Positions 32,870-44,044 of a stretch of 64,000 nucleotides of DNA are shown in pieces. The translations under genes were made by a program, and so were the position numbers. Below the pieces are notes generated by a model. The model did not search any database, was not told where the DNA came from, and saw only the letters and a list, made by a program, of their open reading frames with translations. The stretch lies in contig JAKSZP010006618.1 of assembly GCA_022478985.1 (NCBI GenBank), positions 124,001 through 188,000 of the forward strand, read 5' to 3'. The DNA comes from Massospora cicadina (taxonomy: Eukaryota > Entomophthoromycota > Entomophthoromycetes > Entomophthorales > Entomophthoraceae). Position 1 is the first letter of the stretch. Every line of letters starts with the position of its first letter.

Positions 32870-34093
32870 TGAAAAAACAACTGAGCAAATTGTCACAGTT
32901 GTTGTCACTGGTATTGTCACAATCAAAGAGGTATAACTGTATGAAGACAGTATGCCTAAAAACTTTATTTGGGAAGAAAATAAGCCTTTATTAAAAAATT
33001 CTTTAAATCTGATGTAGTTTAATTGGGTACTTCCTGAGCTGAAGATCCGTCATGAGAATGTACTAGTACTTCGCAGATGAAGGTAGATGCTAAGCTTTCT
33101 ATTTTCACGTTAAACCCTGTCATGATTTGATATGATGAGAGACTTAAATTCCCTACTCTCAAATTGAGCCTCAACAGATTGACTCTCATACCAGCGCAAA
33201 TGGAACCTAGCTCTGAAGGCGCCAAACTATATTTGATAAAGAAGAATCGCGCATACTAGAATCAATGGTAACGCCTTCAGGAGTCCCATCCATGCATATC
33301 AATTTACTAGAGGAGCAGCCCCAACCACTGCAGTGACAAGGACGATGCAATACAATGAGGGTGCTGACCAAGCAGTTGGGACAGAACGTATTGAAAGATC
33401 ATGATCTTATTGGGTACAAAGGTCCCTGAGGCACTATGTCCTTACACGCCATATAAATATTGACACTTTTTAGTTTAACAAGATAGTCTTTATTTGCCCC
33501 ATTTTTCACTTTTCAACCTTTCCACTAATTGTAAAGTTTGATCCCATTTATGAACTTTGGAGAAAGTCAAGAGAACTTTTACGCCTTAACCTTTTCCAAT
33601 ACAAGGCCCTTCCAATATTTATGCTGGTCTTTAGTGAGTCTGCTTTCTCTGAAGCTCCCAAATCTTCTAGTGTTTCACATTTATGGTCCGCTAATGGGCT
33701 TTCACATCGATGCTAAAACTGGATGGTCATCTGTCCAACATCAGTTACATCTTTTTAGTCAGTGGATGCACTTGTGATTAATTTGGCTGAGTAAAACTAG
33801 TAATTTTAGGCCGATAAGAATGGAATGGGTTTGAAGAATGAACTTTCAGTTGACAAATTGATGGGCATCAATCCATCAAAAGTCAGTGTCAAATAATTAT
33901 TTGATATATAAATGCCTAGATTAGGTCAGAAAATGCTAGCAGTATCTTATGGCGGATTGATAGAAAATTTTAGTCTGCAAAGGGACACAAAAAATAAGAC
34001 AAGGTGGTCAGGGGTAACATTGAGGTCTAATAGGCATTAGGATGTGATTTCTGTGGTCAATCTCATATGGTTGGCCAAACCTAAATCTCAACA
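32870..34093 (-). repeat. Gypsy-D 3' LTR with extra 475-bp block
   Basis: It matches the 5' LTR in two parts. The first runs to about 33,116 and the second resumes at about 33,591 (TTTTCCAATACAAGGCCCTTCC, TTTTCCATTACAAGGTCCTTCC in the partner). The intervening block is absent from the other LTR. The end reads AAATCTCAACA. Confidence 0.75.
33117..33590. repeat. Extra block within the gypsy-D 3' LTR
   Basis: Present only in this LTR. It contains a TATA-like ATATAAATATTG near 33,452. It may be an inserted element or native LTR sequence deleted from the partner. Confidence 0.4.
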
Positions 34094-34299
34094 TTTGTCC
34101 ATACATGAAAAACCTAGGGAATCAACGAATTGCCTGCGGCCAGTAATAGGATTATTGGTTGGTGGGGGTTAGCGTCTTGGTGCCCTGATGGGATAGTTTC
34201 ATGAATTTGTCATGTACTCTGTCAAATGATGTGTTCTTTATCGGGGTTTTTAAATATATATATATATTAATTAATGTCTTCTCTCTGATATTGAATGGT

Positions 34300-35220
34300 T
34301 TCTTTCAGATGTGTTTGAGCTTACACATTCTGCCAAGCCCATGATTATTGTAATAGCACCCTCTACCCTACGCTGAGACAGTGCAAAGGATGGCAATTAC
34401 AGTTGTCATGCTCTCTACATCTCAGCTTCTTGGCTAGTTCATTGGAGAAAGCCTCATTTTGAGATATATCAACGTTTGGGTGAGCTTTAAAAGTATCAAC
34501 TGGGGGTCATTCCTTCTCCATGAAAACTAGATTAAGGATCAGAGGTAATGCAGGTTGTCACCCATACAGGAGTTGGAATGGTATATTCTCTTGGATGAGT
34601 AAAACGCAATATAGTATGCAAAGACAGCGGAAGGCAGGCAGAGATTCAAACTGGATAGTATGCCAGATGCAAATTTTTGTAGTAAACCATTTATAGTGTC
34701 ATTGACATAGTCCACTGTACAATTGGTTTTGGGGTGGTAGGGCATCAACAGGACCTCGCAGACCCTTTATCAAATCATTAAGCTTGGTGATCACCTGAGA
34801 AGTAAAATTAGTGTCATTGTCCGTCAGAAGAAATTGGGGCAGTCATACTTATAAATAATATGCTACAAAATAAATTTGGTGGTCATTGCGGTCCCTAGAT
34901 CTCTTATTGGTTTAGCTTTAACCCATTTTGTAAAATGATCAATAGCCATTGCAATGTATCTAAATTAGCCTCCGTTGGTGGTTAGTAGCCACATGGTATC
35001 GATTGACATGGTGATGAACATGAATTTTTGGATTATCCAGTTGATACAAAGTGCTTTTACAATATGGAGCTTCTGATTGGAATCTCTTGCAGCAGCCAAT
35101 GGCCTTGTGAGTGTCATAGTGCATCAATTTCAAACAGTAGTGCTTTTTTAGCTGTTTGTATGTCTTTTTGAACCTCCACAAGATGTGGCTTTGTGAGCGT
35201 CAATGATAAAATTTATACAA
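34300..35220 (-). pseudogene. Gypsy-D integrase
   Basis: The core end reads MMPYHPKTNCTVDYVNDTI (34,748 onward), matching the [12 protein letters not shown] block of gypsy-B; the catalytic Glu is Asp here. Upstream, a 73-codon block (35,181-34,960) has LKLMHYDTHKAIG then CCKRFQSEAPYCKST, the zinc-finger region with the first Cys pair altered to C-C-K-R. Many stops separate the two. Confidence 0.7.
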
Positions 35221-35439
35221 TTGGTTGGCTATGGTATAATAATTATTGCAGTTTTCTATCAGTTTAAGAGTTTTCCATCCTTAACGATGGTGTTATTCAT
35301 AAGACAATATAGTGCTCATTGTATTTCACCTGGTTCATTATCATAATGCCTGCTCAGCATCTTGTCATATAGGCTATCCACCATGCTGGCAATCAACGCA
35401 ATGTTAGGAAGCTGAGACAGTCCATCAGCGTTCTGGTGT

Positions 35440-37640
35440 TTCACGCCAGTCTGGTGCTGAATTTTGAAGTGATATGCCTGCAAATCAGTGCCCAGAGAAC
35501 TAGGCGTAATTCTTTCTCCTTAAGGTTCTGTAGCATCTAAATGAGGAGTGGTCAATTGCCAAATTTGATTTGAACTATGTGAATGTAGACCCTAAATTTG
35601 CCCGCACTCATAAATTATGATTAAACATACCTTCTTTGTTACGGTTTAATTCCGCTCATGCATGACTTATGTTCAGCTGCAGTAATTTATTAGATGTTCT
35701 ACTCCCTCATTATCAAGATGGGACAACACCGCCCCTATGGCGGTAAGGACACATCAATCTGGGTTATTAATAATTTATTAAATTTAGGTAAATGAGTATC
35801 GTTGTCTAAGAAAGACAGGCGTTAATTCAGTCAGAAGCAAGCTGACAGTACTTCGTCTATTCATTTTGGGTAACATTCTTCAACAGGTGGAATAGTGGCT
35901 CCCTTATTTTACTTAAGTTTCTATGAATGTCTGGTTATATTTGATTATCACTAAGAAATTTGAATTCCCACTTTCTAGGTGACATCTTCATCTTCTTGAT
36001 AGCCTCCAATTTAGCTTTCTGAAGCCATAGTCACTTATTGTTGATAATGAAGACCAAGTACTTAAGTTATTTTGTAAGAAATTAAATTTCTTAGGCTTAG
36101 ATTTTCAGGTTGGCAGCAATGAAGCAGAAAAAAATTCCCTCGAATATGTAAGAGCTTATCTAATATCAATGAGAAAACAACTATATCATCCTAGTAAATC
36201 AATATGCAAGAAATAATCAGATCTCCCAGTATGCTGCCTATGGCTCGTTGGAATGTGGAGAAGGCATTACATAACCCCTGCGGCATTCATGTGGGTTGAT
36301 AGAACATCTAATTCATTATGATGGCGCATTTTTCTTGTTGTTATTGGGGCAACTCAATCTGACAGTAGCCAGAAATCATGTCCAAGGCGAAGAATTTTGC
36401 TCCACCAAGTTAGTTGAGTACATCATCAATTCTTTCTAGGAGATAGCAGTCCTTCTTCATTATGTTGTTAAGTCTCTGGTACATAATTACCACTTGGTTA
36501 GATCCATCTTTCCTTTTTGCAATAAGACCCAGTGTTCCCACAGTCTCTTGGATGGTATAAGAATTTTCTTCTGAAACAGCTGGTTATTTTCTTCGTTGAT
36601 GACTTCATCGCCATATTGGACCAACGGATGGGATAAGGTATATTGGAGGATAATTTCCATTGCCAATATGATGTATCACATCCTTAACATATCCCAAATA
36701 GAAGTCATCTGCTGCCAAAATTTTCTATTTTTGAATAAGACCATCACCTGATCTTAATCATTTTCCGTAAGGATGACCAGGATTTTTTAAAGTATTACTG
36801 AGCAGATGGCCTCGCAACTTTTTTGTCCAACCCTAGCTCTTCAATCTTCCTAAACTTGTGTACGCCTTGCCTCCTTCCATTGGTAGGATGTGGAGGAAGG
36901 TGACAAATTAGTACCTATTTACATGGAATTAAGTATGGGTATAGTTTAGCTAGCATTACACTAAATTCAATAATTAGAGGATGAGTTCAGGTGCTATTAG
37001 TGATTCTCTGTGCGAGAAGTTGATGGGTGTGAACAATTCGCTATATAGACCTATCAGAATGTACAACTCGATATCCATGTTCGTTATTACTGATGGCTAG
37101 GCGGAATGATCAGTTGGCGGCAAGCCCTCAGCAGAATGCCTTTCAATTTGAAGATCTGATATGGTAAGTATCAAGTTTGGACAAGCCCTCTTTTAAATGG
37201 TTGTGTATAATTCCGTCCTTAAAGAATAAGTTTATAAACAGTAGAGCTTGTTTCTCAGACTTCTGGTATCTACTCCTTAGTACAATGGTAGGCTCTGACT
37301 GAGGATAACCAGGTTATTTTCTTCACAAATTTTTTGGCCCTGTAAGTCTTAATTGAGGTTTTAAAAATATCATAATTGGTGTTTAGTAGGACGATCATGG
37401 GAAACAGTACAATTATAGAACCAAACCTTAGCTATAGCACACCTTCAGTACCTAATAAGTAGTTGGGTTGGCTCCCACGGTTACATGTCTTTTGGATGGT
37501 CTTTAACTAGTGATAGTTCCAGTTTTTTGACTAACTTAGTCATTACAATTTTGTAGGGGCCCACATCTACTATAGACTCAACCCAGAACTTGCCCATGCT
37601 AATCAATGTACAGAAGCTCTAAATAGTAAGAATAATTAAT
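35440..37640 (-). pseudogene. Gypsy-D protease, reverse transcriptase and RNase H
   Basis: Protease (about 37,600-37,500): SIVDVGPYKIVMTKLVKKLE; the DTG motif is DVG. RT (about 36,560-36,130): VIMYQRLNNIMKKD, FFALDMISGYCQIEL with the first catalytic Asp, MPQGLCNAFSTFQRAIGSIL, then DDIVVFS, in which the residue before the catalytic Asp pair is a stop. RNase H end and tether (about 35,500-35,410): LQAYHFKIQHQTGVKHQNAD then GLSQLP. The order and spacing match gypsy-B, confirming one lineage. Confidence 0.8.
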
Positions 37641-37999
37641 GTTTATTAAGTGTACGCTGAGCTTGTCAGTTTGGACCAGATATAACTCTAATTAGTCACA
37701 GAGTAGGGTAGTTCTTTTTTTCTCTGATAAATATACCCACGTTATCCCCTTCTGGTCTTGACATATTGCCAGAAGCTACAAATAAGTTGTACTTCTTTGA
37801 TAGATGTACATAGGGATTTGAACTACTTCTGCTTCCTGGTCAATATTGTTATCTTGGTGTGAGTGGTACCCAATTAATATTCCGTCAGCAATAGTGAGCC
37901 ATAGAGTTAAGTGCGTCATGACATCATGGGTTTGTCTAGGGGATATAGGGTTCCAGCAGAAAATGAATATACCGTTTCTCATCTGCCCATTCTTTCACC

Positions 38000-40772
38000 T
38001 AATCTTTAGTATTCATCACTCCAACATGATTCACCTTGTGGTTGGGCCCCTTAGCCTTGTAATGGCTAGCATAGTGCCCTTTCATGCCTCATTGGTGACA
38101 TGTGATGTGACAGATGACAGTTTCTTCCAGGTCTGGTGGCTTTCATGAGGTTATCTTTGGTGTTCTTCTAGAGGCTTGCTTCGGTTTTCTTGGTTATTAA
38201 ATACCCCTGATTGGGTGCTTCAAAAGTCGCACTGCAGCTATGGAGATAGTACACCATCTAAAATAAATTATAAAATATTGTTTAATAATGGTAACATGAC
38301 CTGGTACGCTAATTATGAGAGTTTAACATGAGTTTTGCGAGGCAATCTGAGCGTTGTAGTCATTCAAGGCTCTTGCGCCATATAGCATTTGAGCCTTGAG
38401 GTAAAAGCAATCAGCAAAATCTAGTATTTGTGCATACATTTAGAATAAAGTATTAAGGAAGGCTGTCTTCCTTGACATCATCTCCTCTATGTCAGATTTC
38501 TTTATGATGATGCTTTTTTTCATTTTGGTAAAGAAGCACAGTATCACTAATTCTGAACTCATCATTACTTGACTCTCTGGTCTAACGAGTTAATTAGCAT
38601 TTCCAGATTAGCCTTCTTGCTTACGATCTATGCCAATCTTGAATAGTGACAAGAAGGTGTGAATGTATCACATCTTGTCAACCTTAAATAGATTAATAGG
38701 TTTAACCACATAAGTGCTAGCATCATCAGTTTGTTAGACGTGGCCTTGTGGCACAGTCAAAAGTCAGTGCTGGCAGCCCTTGAGTCATAGTTCAAGTAAG
38801 TCTAGATTAGTAGACAAGCAGTTGACATATGGCGAGCTGGTGTTTCATTGTGGTAGTCTGGGACAGTTGTGGTGACATGGGTAGGAATTCTGGAATAATG
38901 GTACAATTAAGTCTTTTGGGGATAGATAATTAAGTTATAACTACTGAAATACTTTGTACCATGAGCGCCTTGTCACTTTCAGATTTTGAGTCTGTTAAGC
39001 TTAACCCATGCACGTTGGTGAAGAAGTCTAATAATTCTCTGCGGGAGAGACCTGCTGGAGTCTGCAGAGTTCACTTCTGATTTTGTCCCAGAACTGGTAT
39101 AGTCTATTAGAAAGGTATTGGCGCTCATGATGCAAGGATTTCTAGACCTCTATAAAACTTTAGTTATGTGGTTGCAAGCTGAAGTTCCAGGGCAACATTT
39201 TCATTGGTGAGGTGTGAAATTATCAGGCCTTGTGCCCATGCTAGGTCGTTCAACAAGGTAGATTCTCCATATATATGGGTTTAAGATTAAATAGCTCTGC
39301 TCCGAGCTCCTTTGCAGCTGCGGAGCCTGTTCTTACCAGCCCAAATGCTCCACTTGAAGTCTTGAAACTTGGTATTGTGATCAATCAGTGTATCTGAGAG
39401 GTAGCTAAGCTGCCAAACCAACTTTTCGACCAACTACCTGATGGTTCAACTCATCTGAGCACGGCCTCTTAATTAGCATCCTCCAAAATTACATGCTGCG
39501 CCACTTCTGTTCTCAGGTATTCTATACCCTGGACTCAGTTTTAAGTCACGTCGTCTGCTTCATTGAGATGATTCCACATGCTGGTCCAATATTTTGCCAA
39601 TGATATGAGCCAAATTGCATTCAGTTGGTCAGTAAGTTTGTCTAATCAGTGATTAGCTTCACCTGCCTGATTGCGATTGCATGAAAATTTGCGCAATTAT
39701 CTCAAAAAGTGCCATCCAATTGGTCAATCAGTAGCTAGTTTGACCTGAATTGAGCCTATACAAACTTGAACATTCTTATGAACTTTATGTGATGTTTGGT
39801 GAGGATCTTAATAATTTGGCAGTTTGATGTATGTATGTATGTATGTATGTATGTATGTATGTATGTATGTATGTATGTATGTATGTATGTATGTATGTAT
39901 GTATGTATGTATGTATGTATGTATGTATGTATGTATGTATGTATGTATGTATGTATGTATGTATGTATGTATGTATGTATGTATGTATGTATGTATGTAT
40001 GTATGTATGTATGTATGTATGTATGTATGTATGTATGTATGTATGTATGTGTATGTATGTATGTATGTATGTATGTATGTATGTATGTATGTATGTATGT
40101 ATGTATGTATGTATGTATGTATGTATGTATGTATGTATGTATGTATGTATGTATGTATGTATGTATGTATGTATGTATGTATGTATGTATGTATGTATGT
40201 ATGTATGTATGTATGTATGTATGTATGTATGTATGTATGTATGTATGTATGTATGTATGTATGTATGTATGTATGTATGTATGTATGTATGTATGTATGT
40301 ATGTATGTATGTATGTATGTATGTATCAGGCGATCATTTTGAATATCTGCGCCTGAGTAGAAATCTTCTTGATTATGACAGATATCATCATTTCTCTAAA
40401 ATTTTAATAATTCACGTACAGATATTGATGTTGTCTCTTAGCTTCTGAGCATCCATAAGTGGACTTCGTTGATAGATTTGGCGGAGATAAACCTACAAAA
40501 GAGCCTTTCATGACCTCCTTGAAATGTTTGGGGAGGGATACGTTAGCCATCTGGCCTAATGATTGAGACGCTAGCAGCCCTTTGGGGATGAGCTCCATGG
40601 ATGGAGTGTCATTCTCCTAATTATCCAAACTGTTGAGGTGAGAGTGATCTTCGTATGAAGCTTCTAAGTCCATGAGTGGAGGGATTCTTGTACCCAAAGC
40701 TGATAGTAAAGAAACTGAGGTATTGACTCAAGGTATTTTGATTATTGGTTTCTCTATGGCTTGTTGAAAGTG
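38000..40772 (-). pseudogene. Gypsy-D gag, split by a microsatellite
   Basis: The N-terminal part (about 40,740-40,400) stays almost open and reads MELIPKGLLASQSLGQMANV and LPKHFKEVMKGSFVGLSPPN, with one stop upstream. The microsatellite at 39,827-40,326 follows in the middle of the gag region. A zinc-knuckle remnant GMKGHYASHYKAKG lies at about 38,105-38,050, with two of three Cys ligands lost. The rest of the interval is heavily mutated. The assignment rests on position between the primer site and protease, plus the knuckle trace. Confidence 0.55.
39827..40326. repeat. 500-bp (ATGT)n microsatellite
   Basis: About 125 tandem ATGT units in two perfect runs, about 222 bp and 276 bp, separated by a single extra GT at about 40,049-40,052. 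Because the period is 4, three reading frames are open throughout and produce artificial YVCM-repeat proteins. Confidence 0.98.
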
Positions 40773-40791
40773 CCCCATGTAGTGAGCACCA
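40773..40791 (-). promoter_or_regulatory. Gypsy-D primer-binding site
   Basis: TGGTGCTCACTACATGGGG on the minus strand, one change from the gypsy-B site over 19 bases. It lies at the inner edge of the 5' LTR. Confidence 0.7.
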
Positions 40792-40792
40792 G

Positions 40793-41535
40793 AAAGTTTC
40801 ATCTTAGACTATAACTGGAAATGATTGTCACAGGTATTGTCGCACTCAATCAAGTATAACTGTATGAAGACAGTGTACCTTAAAATATATTTAAAGTTGG
40901 GTAGAATCTAAGCTTTTACTATATATAAATTATCCAGATCCGCTATGGTTTTGTTGGGTACTTCCAACGCTGTAGATCCGTCATGAACGTGTAACAGTAT
41001 TCTTCAGATGAATGCAGATACCAATTTTTCATTGCCACGTTCATCCCTTTTCCATTACAAGGTCCTTCCAATTTATCTGCTGGCCTCTAGTGAGTCAGCA
41101 TCTCCGCAGCTCTTTAATCTTCAGGAGATTCCCATTTATGGTTCGCTAAAGGGCTGCCCACATTGCTGATGAAACTGGATAGTCATCTGTTCAACGTTGG
41201 GTACATCTTGATGGTTAAGTGACCACTTGTAATGGGGTTTTCGAGTAATTCTGGTATTTTTTCAAGGGAATGATACTAGTTTTTGTAACTGAGTGTTCAG
41301 TTGATAAATGATGGGAATGATCTTTCAAAAGTCAGGATCATATGGTGAATCAATTTATAATTCTAGATTTATGTCAGAGAATGCTAGCAAAATATTTGAT
41401 AGCAGATTATTCCCATTAATCTGCTAAGGGACACAAACAGCGGGGCAAGGTGGACAGGGTTAATGACGAGGTTTATAGGGTGTAGGGGTGTTATTCTGGG
41501 GCCACACATAATTTTGTAAAACCCAAATCTTAACA
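40793..41535 (-). repeat. Gypsy-D 5' LTR
   Basis: About 743 bp, homologous in two blocks to 32,870-34,093 and ending AAATCTTAACA. Its outer limit is set by the AACA end shared with the other LTR. Confidence 0.75.
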
Positions 41536-41965
41536 TTACTCTCTGCCTATTGTACCGCAGCAATAGAAATAAATTAAAAGAACTAAAAATACCCTTTTTC
41601 TATTGACATTAGATTCAACAGATTTCATTTGTTCATAAGAGCACACGACTTCCAGACTAGATGAAATTAGAAAAAGATCCGTAAGAAAAAATTCTCCAAC
41701 GCTTGTGATATAATTAATTTACATACTGATTGGAGGAAAAAGAACTAAACAAATTTAGCTTAAACATAAACTATGCTTAGTGTTATATGGGCATTATGAT
41801 AATTTTTAACCCTGGCATATAATACTTGATCATAATGAATATGATGACAAAAAATAAACTAAAAGATTAAGCAAAGGTTGCAAGTTATTAAATATAACAA
41901 AACTAAAACATAGCCTATTAAAAAAGAAGGGAGGAGAAGGCTTAGATTAAAGAGTGGTCCATTAT
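41536..41965. other. No recognisable feature
   Basis: AT-rich spacer between gypsy-D and the solo LTR. Confidence 0.4.
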
Positions 41966-41970
41966 GTCAT
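41966..41970. repeat. Solo LTR target duplication, left copy
   Basis: GTCAT, repeated at 42,811-42,815. Confidence 0.75.
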
Positions 41971-42810
41971 TGTCATGGTTGAACTACTTGATAGTGGGAG
42001 CCAACCTCATGGATAAGGCTTGGTGACAGGAGGCTGAGAAGGTGAAACTTCAGGCTCTTCCTGACCTTAAGCACACATTAGACTAACGCTGGGTACAAGC
42101 CAAACATGCTCAGGTTGGTACTAATGAGGTGCAAAACGCACATCCCCTTGTGTTGGCTCAGGCGTTAAACGGACGATCTATGTAACAAATAAAAATGATT
42201 TAATTCAATTAATTGGAGAATGGGGTTTTGAGACCCGTTTGAGTTATGAAATTATGAGTTCAGGTAGAATACAGCTTCAATTGATCACTTGAGTAAAGAT
42301 AGTTATGGAATATTCTACCAAATCAGATGTGAGCATTTGCCTATTGGAGCGTCATAGGCTTGGGCCCACTTCCACAGACCCATAATTACCCCGACTTGGT
42401 TTAAATATGTTTTTTGCGATCAACACTCCTTGTTGGTCGACTTTTCCCAATAAACTTTCCCCATTTTAATGTTCTTTTAAATGATATTTTAAATGATCCT
42501 GTGCGTGGACCCCTTCAAGGAGGTCTCACATTACATTAACCATTCCCATTTAAATATGATGAGATTATCTCTTAGTGCACCATTGGTTATCCCAAGTACC
42601 CTCCAACCTGGGTCTACCCCTTCTCTCCCTGTGCACCACGTCACTTTTGGTTGGTTATTTATCGCACTCCTTTGCTTTAGTTATTATTGCTTCAGCACCC
42701 TCTTCTGGGATCTAGTATCTTTTTAATTAACAGCTAGTTTCCTTGCGTTGGCTTTGTTCACTGTACACCACCACGCTGGAAACAGGAGAGTTATAGACAC
42801 TCTCCTTACA
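41971..42810 (+). repeat. Solo LTR of the gypsy-F family
   Basis: An 840-bp reverse-complement match to the gypsy-F LTRs (57,518-58,410 and 62,657-63,545), running TGTCATGG to CTTACA. It is flanked by a 5-bp duplication GTCAT with no internal element sequence, so it arose by recombination between LTRs. A TATA-like TTTAAATATG (42,400-42,409) precedes GTTGGTCGACT (42,432-42,442) and an AATAAA (42,449-42,454), the same spacing as in gypsy-F. Confidence 0.88.
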
Positions 42811-42815
42811 GTCAT
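42811..42815. repeat. Solo LTR target duplication, right copy
   Basis: GTCAT, identical to 41,966-41,970. Confidence 0.75.
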
Positions 42816-42839
42816 GAAAATTCATAAAAATAATACTAG

Positions 42840-43623
42840 CCTGCAATTCTAAATGAGTTACCATTTAACAGGAAAACAAAAACACCGTTGGTACAGCCAA
42901 CTAAACAAATTATATATTGAGAAATAAAATTGTCACTTAAGGGGAAGTCGTTTCAAAAATAAGAAAATATGCCCACTAAGGGTTACCATGAAATATATAA
43001 AGTAAAAAGGCAATAACAAAATTTTTTATTTACGAGAAAATTCGAATAATGGACTGACAGAAAAAGCTGTTGGGGACTACTGGCTTATAAAATGATCTGA
43101 GATTATCAGGAGTGTGCATCAGGTATAACCAATCCCAAATCAGTGAGATCTGAGGATCAACATACTACCAGATAAACAATAAAGATCATATTTAAGTTTA
43201 GAAGGGAGGATTAAGTTAATTAGTTTTCAGATTGATGCTATCAAATGTTTTCAAGGTTCTTTTTAATACTGTTTGCAGCCTATCAGACAAATGAGACGTT
43301 TTTTAGGCCTGGCAGGGCATGCTCACAGGTAGGGATGGTAAGGCTGATCCCAATTAAAATCTAATGGGTTGAATTTCCCAAACCTACTAGGGATGTACTT
43401 ACCACACCATTGAGCGATTTTAAGGTTTAGAATTGTTTGATCAACCCACATCAATCTGATTAATTTGTTAGAGTTCATAATTAGTTTAAACACCTTAGCC
43501 AGACTCATTCCTCATTTCTGGTGAACATGAAATTGGAGGGGAGAACAACCTGCAGGCTGGAGATGGCTCTGGTCCTCATCACCTCATTTCACAGCCCTTT
43601 GATTTTTTTAACAAATTATTATT
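42840..43623 (+). repeat. Dispersed repeat R6, copy B left part
   Basis: Homologous to 26,220-27,030 on the same strand, for example GCATGCTCACAGGTAGGGATGGTAA near 43,317. It stops where LINE 2 begins and resumes at 48,959. Coding content unclear. Confidence 0.6.
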
Positions 43624-43882
43624 AAAACTTTTCTTTCTCGTTGCAATCAATAATTGCAACTGATTCAATTCAAGACTGGTAAGCTTGATAATTAACATGA
43701 GAAGATGAGTGTGCGCCCAACGTTGGGTAAAGATTGGGCGAGCGTATAAAGGGCACAGGGTCAGTCTTCGCATCATCAAAATTTTGAGAACACCTTGGAA
43801 AATCCAGCGGCCAAGATAAAACAAAGAAAACAGCGGCGAATATATTTCTGGATATTTTATTCTGACAAGCAAAATGCAACCA

Positions 43883-43899
43883 TTACATAAAACTCCACA
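43883..43899. repeat. SINE-2a target site duplication, left copy
   Basis: TTACATAAAACTCCACA, one mismatch from 44,028-44,044. Confidence 0.85.
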
Positions 43900-44027
43900 A
43901 GGGTGGTTAGCCAAGCAGGTAAAACTGCTTTCACCCTAAATGCAGGTTTTGAGTTTGAAACCTGTACTGGCTAGAAGACATCTCGGTGTGGTATATTTGT
44001 CCCAAGGTTGAACCACCTCAAATAATT
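43900..44027 (+). mobile_element. SINE-2a, tRNA-derived SINE inside LINE 2
   Basis: A 128-bp unit between 17-bp target duplications (one mismatch). The head TAGCCAAGCAGG (43,908-43,919) fits the polymerase III A-box consensus. GAGTTTGAAACC (about 43,950) is a B-box-like element shared with copy 2b. The 3' end TTTGTCCCAAGGTTGAACC (43,997-44,015) resembles the LINE 3' end TTTGTCCCATGGTCAGCC. It splits sequence homologous to the LINE 1 5' region, so it inserted into LINE 2. Confidence 0.8.
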
Positions 44028-44044
44028 TTACATCAAACTCCACA
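44028..44044. repeat. SINE-2a target site duplication, right copy
   Basis: TTACATCAAACTCCACA; native LINE sequence, as shown by the corresponding LINE 1 region. Confidence 0.85.

Larger units (their letters stand above)
32870..41535 (-). mobile_element. Gypsy-D, Ty3/gypsy LTR retrotransposon
   Basis: An 8.7-kb minus-strand element with related segments at both ends (about 32,870-34,093 and 40,793-41,535) that act as LTRs. Internal order is gag with a zinc-knuckle trace, protease, RT, RNase H, integrase. A primer-binding motif almost identical to that of gypsy-B lies at the 5' LTR edge. No target duplication could be fixed, so the outer limits are approximate. The LTRs are far more diverged than those of gypsy-B and the ORFs are riddled with stops, so it is old. 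It carries the long ATGT microsatellite in gag. Confidence 0.85.

Noticed and set aside
37846..38148. A 100-codon plus-strand open frame
   Set aside because: It is antisense to the gypsy-D gag/protease region and shows no recognisable domain.
39796..40448. Three overlapping open frames of 172-205 codons encoding YVCM repeats
   Set aside because: They are a by-product of the ATGT repeat, which has no stop in three frames.
43579..43914. A 111-codon minus-strand open frame
   Set aside because: It crosses the junction of R6 and the LINE 2 5' end, so it cannot be an ancestral gene.
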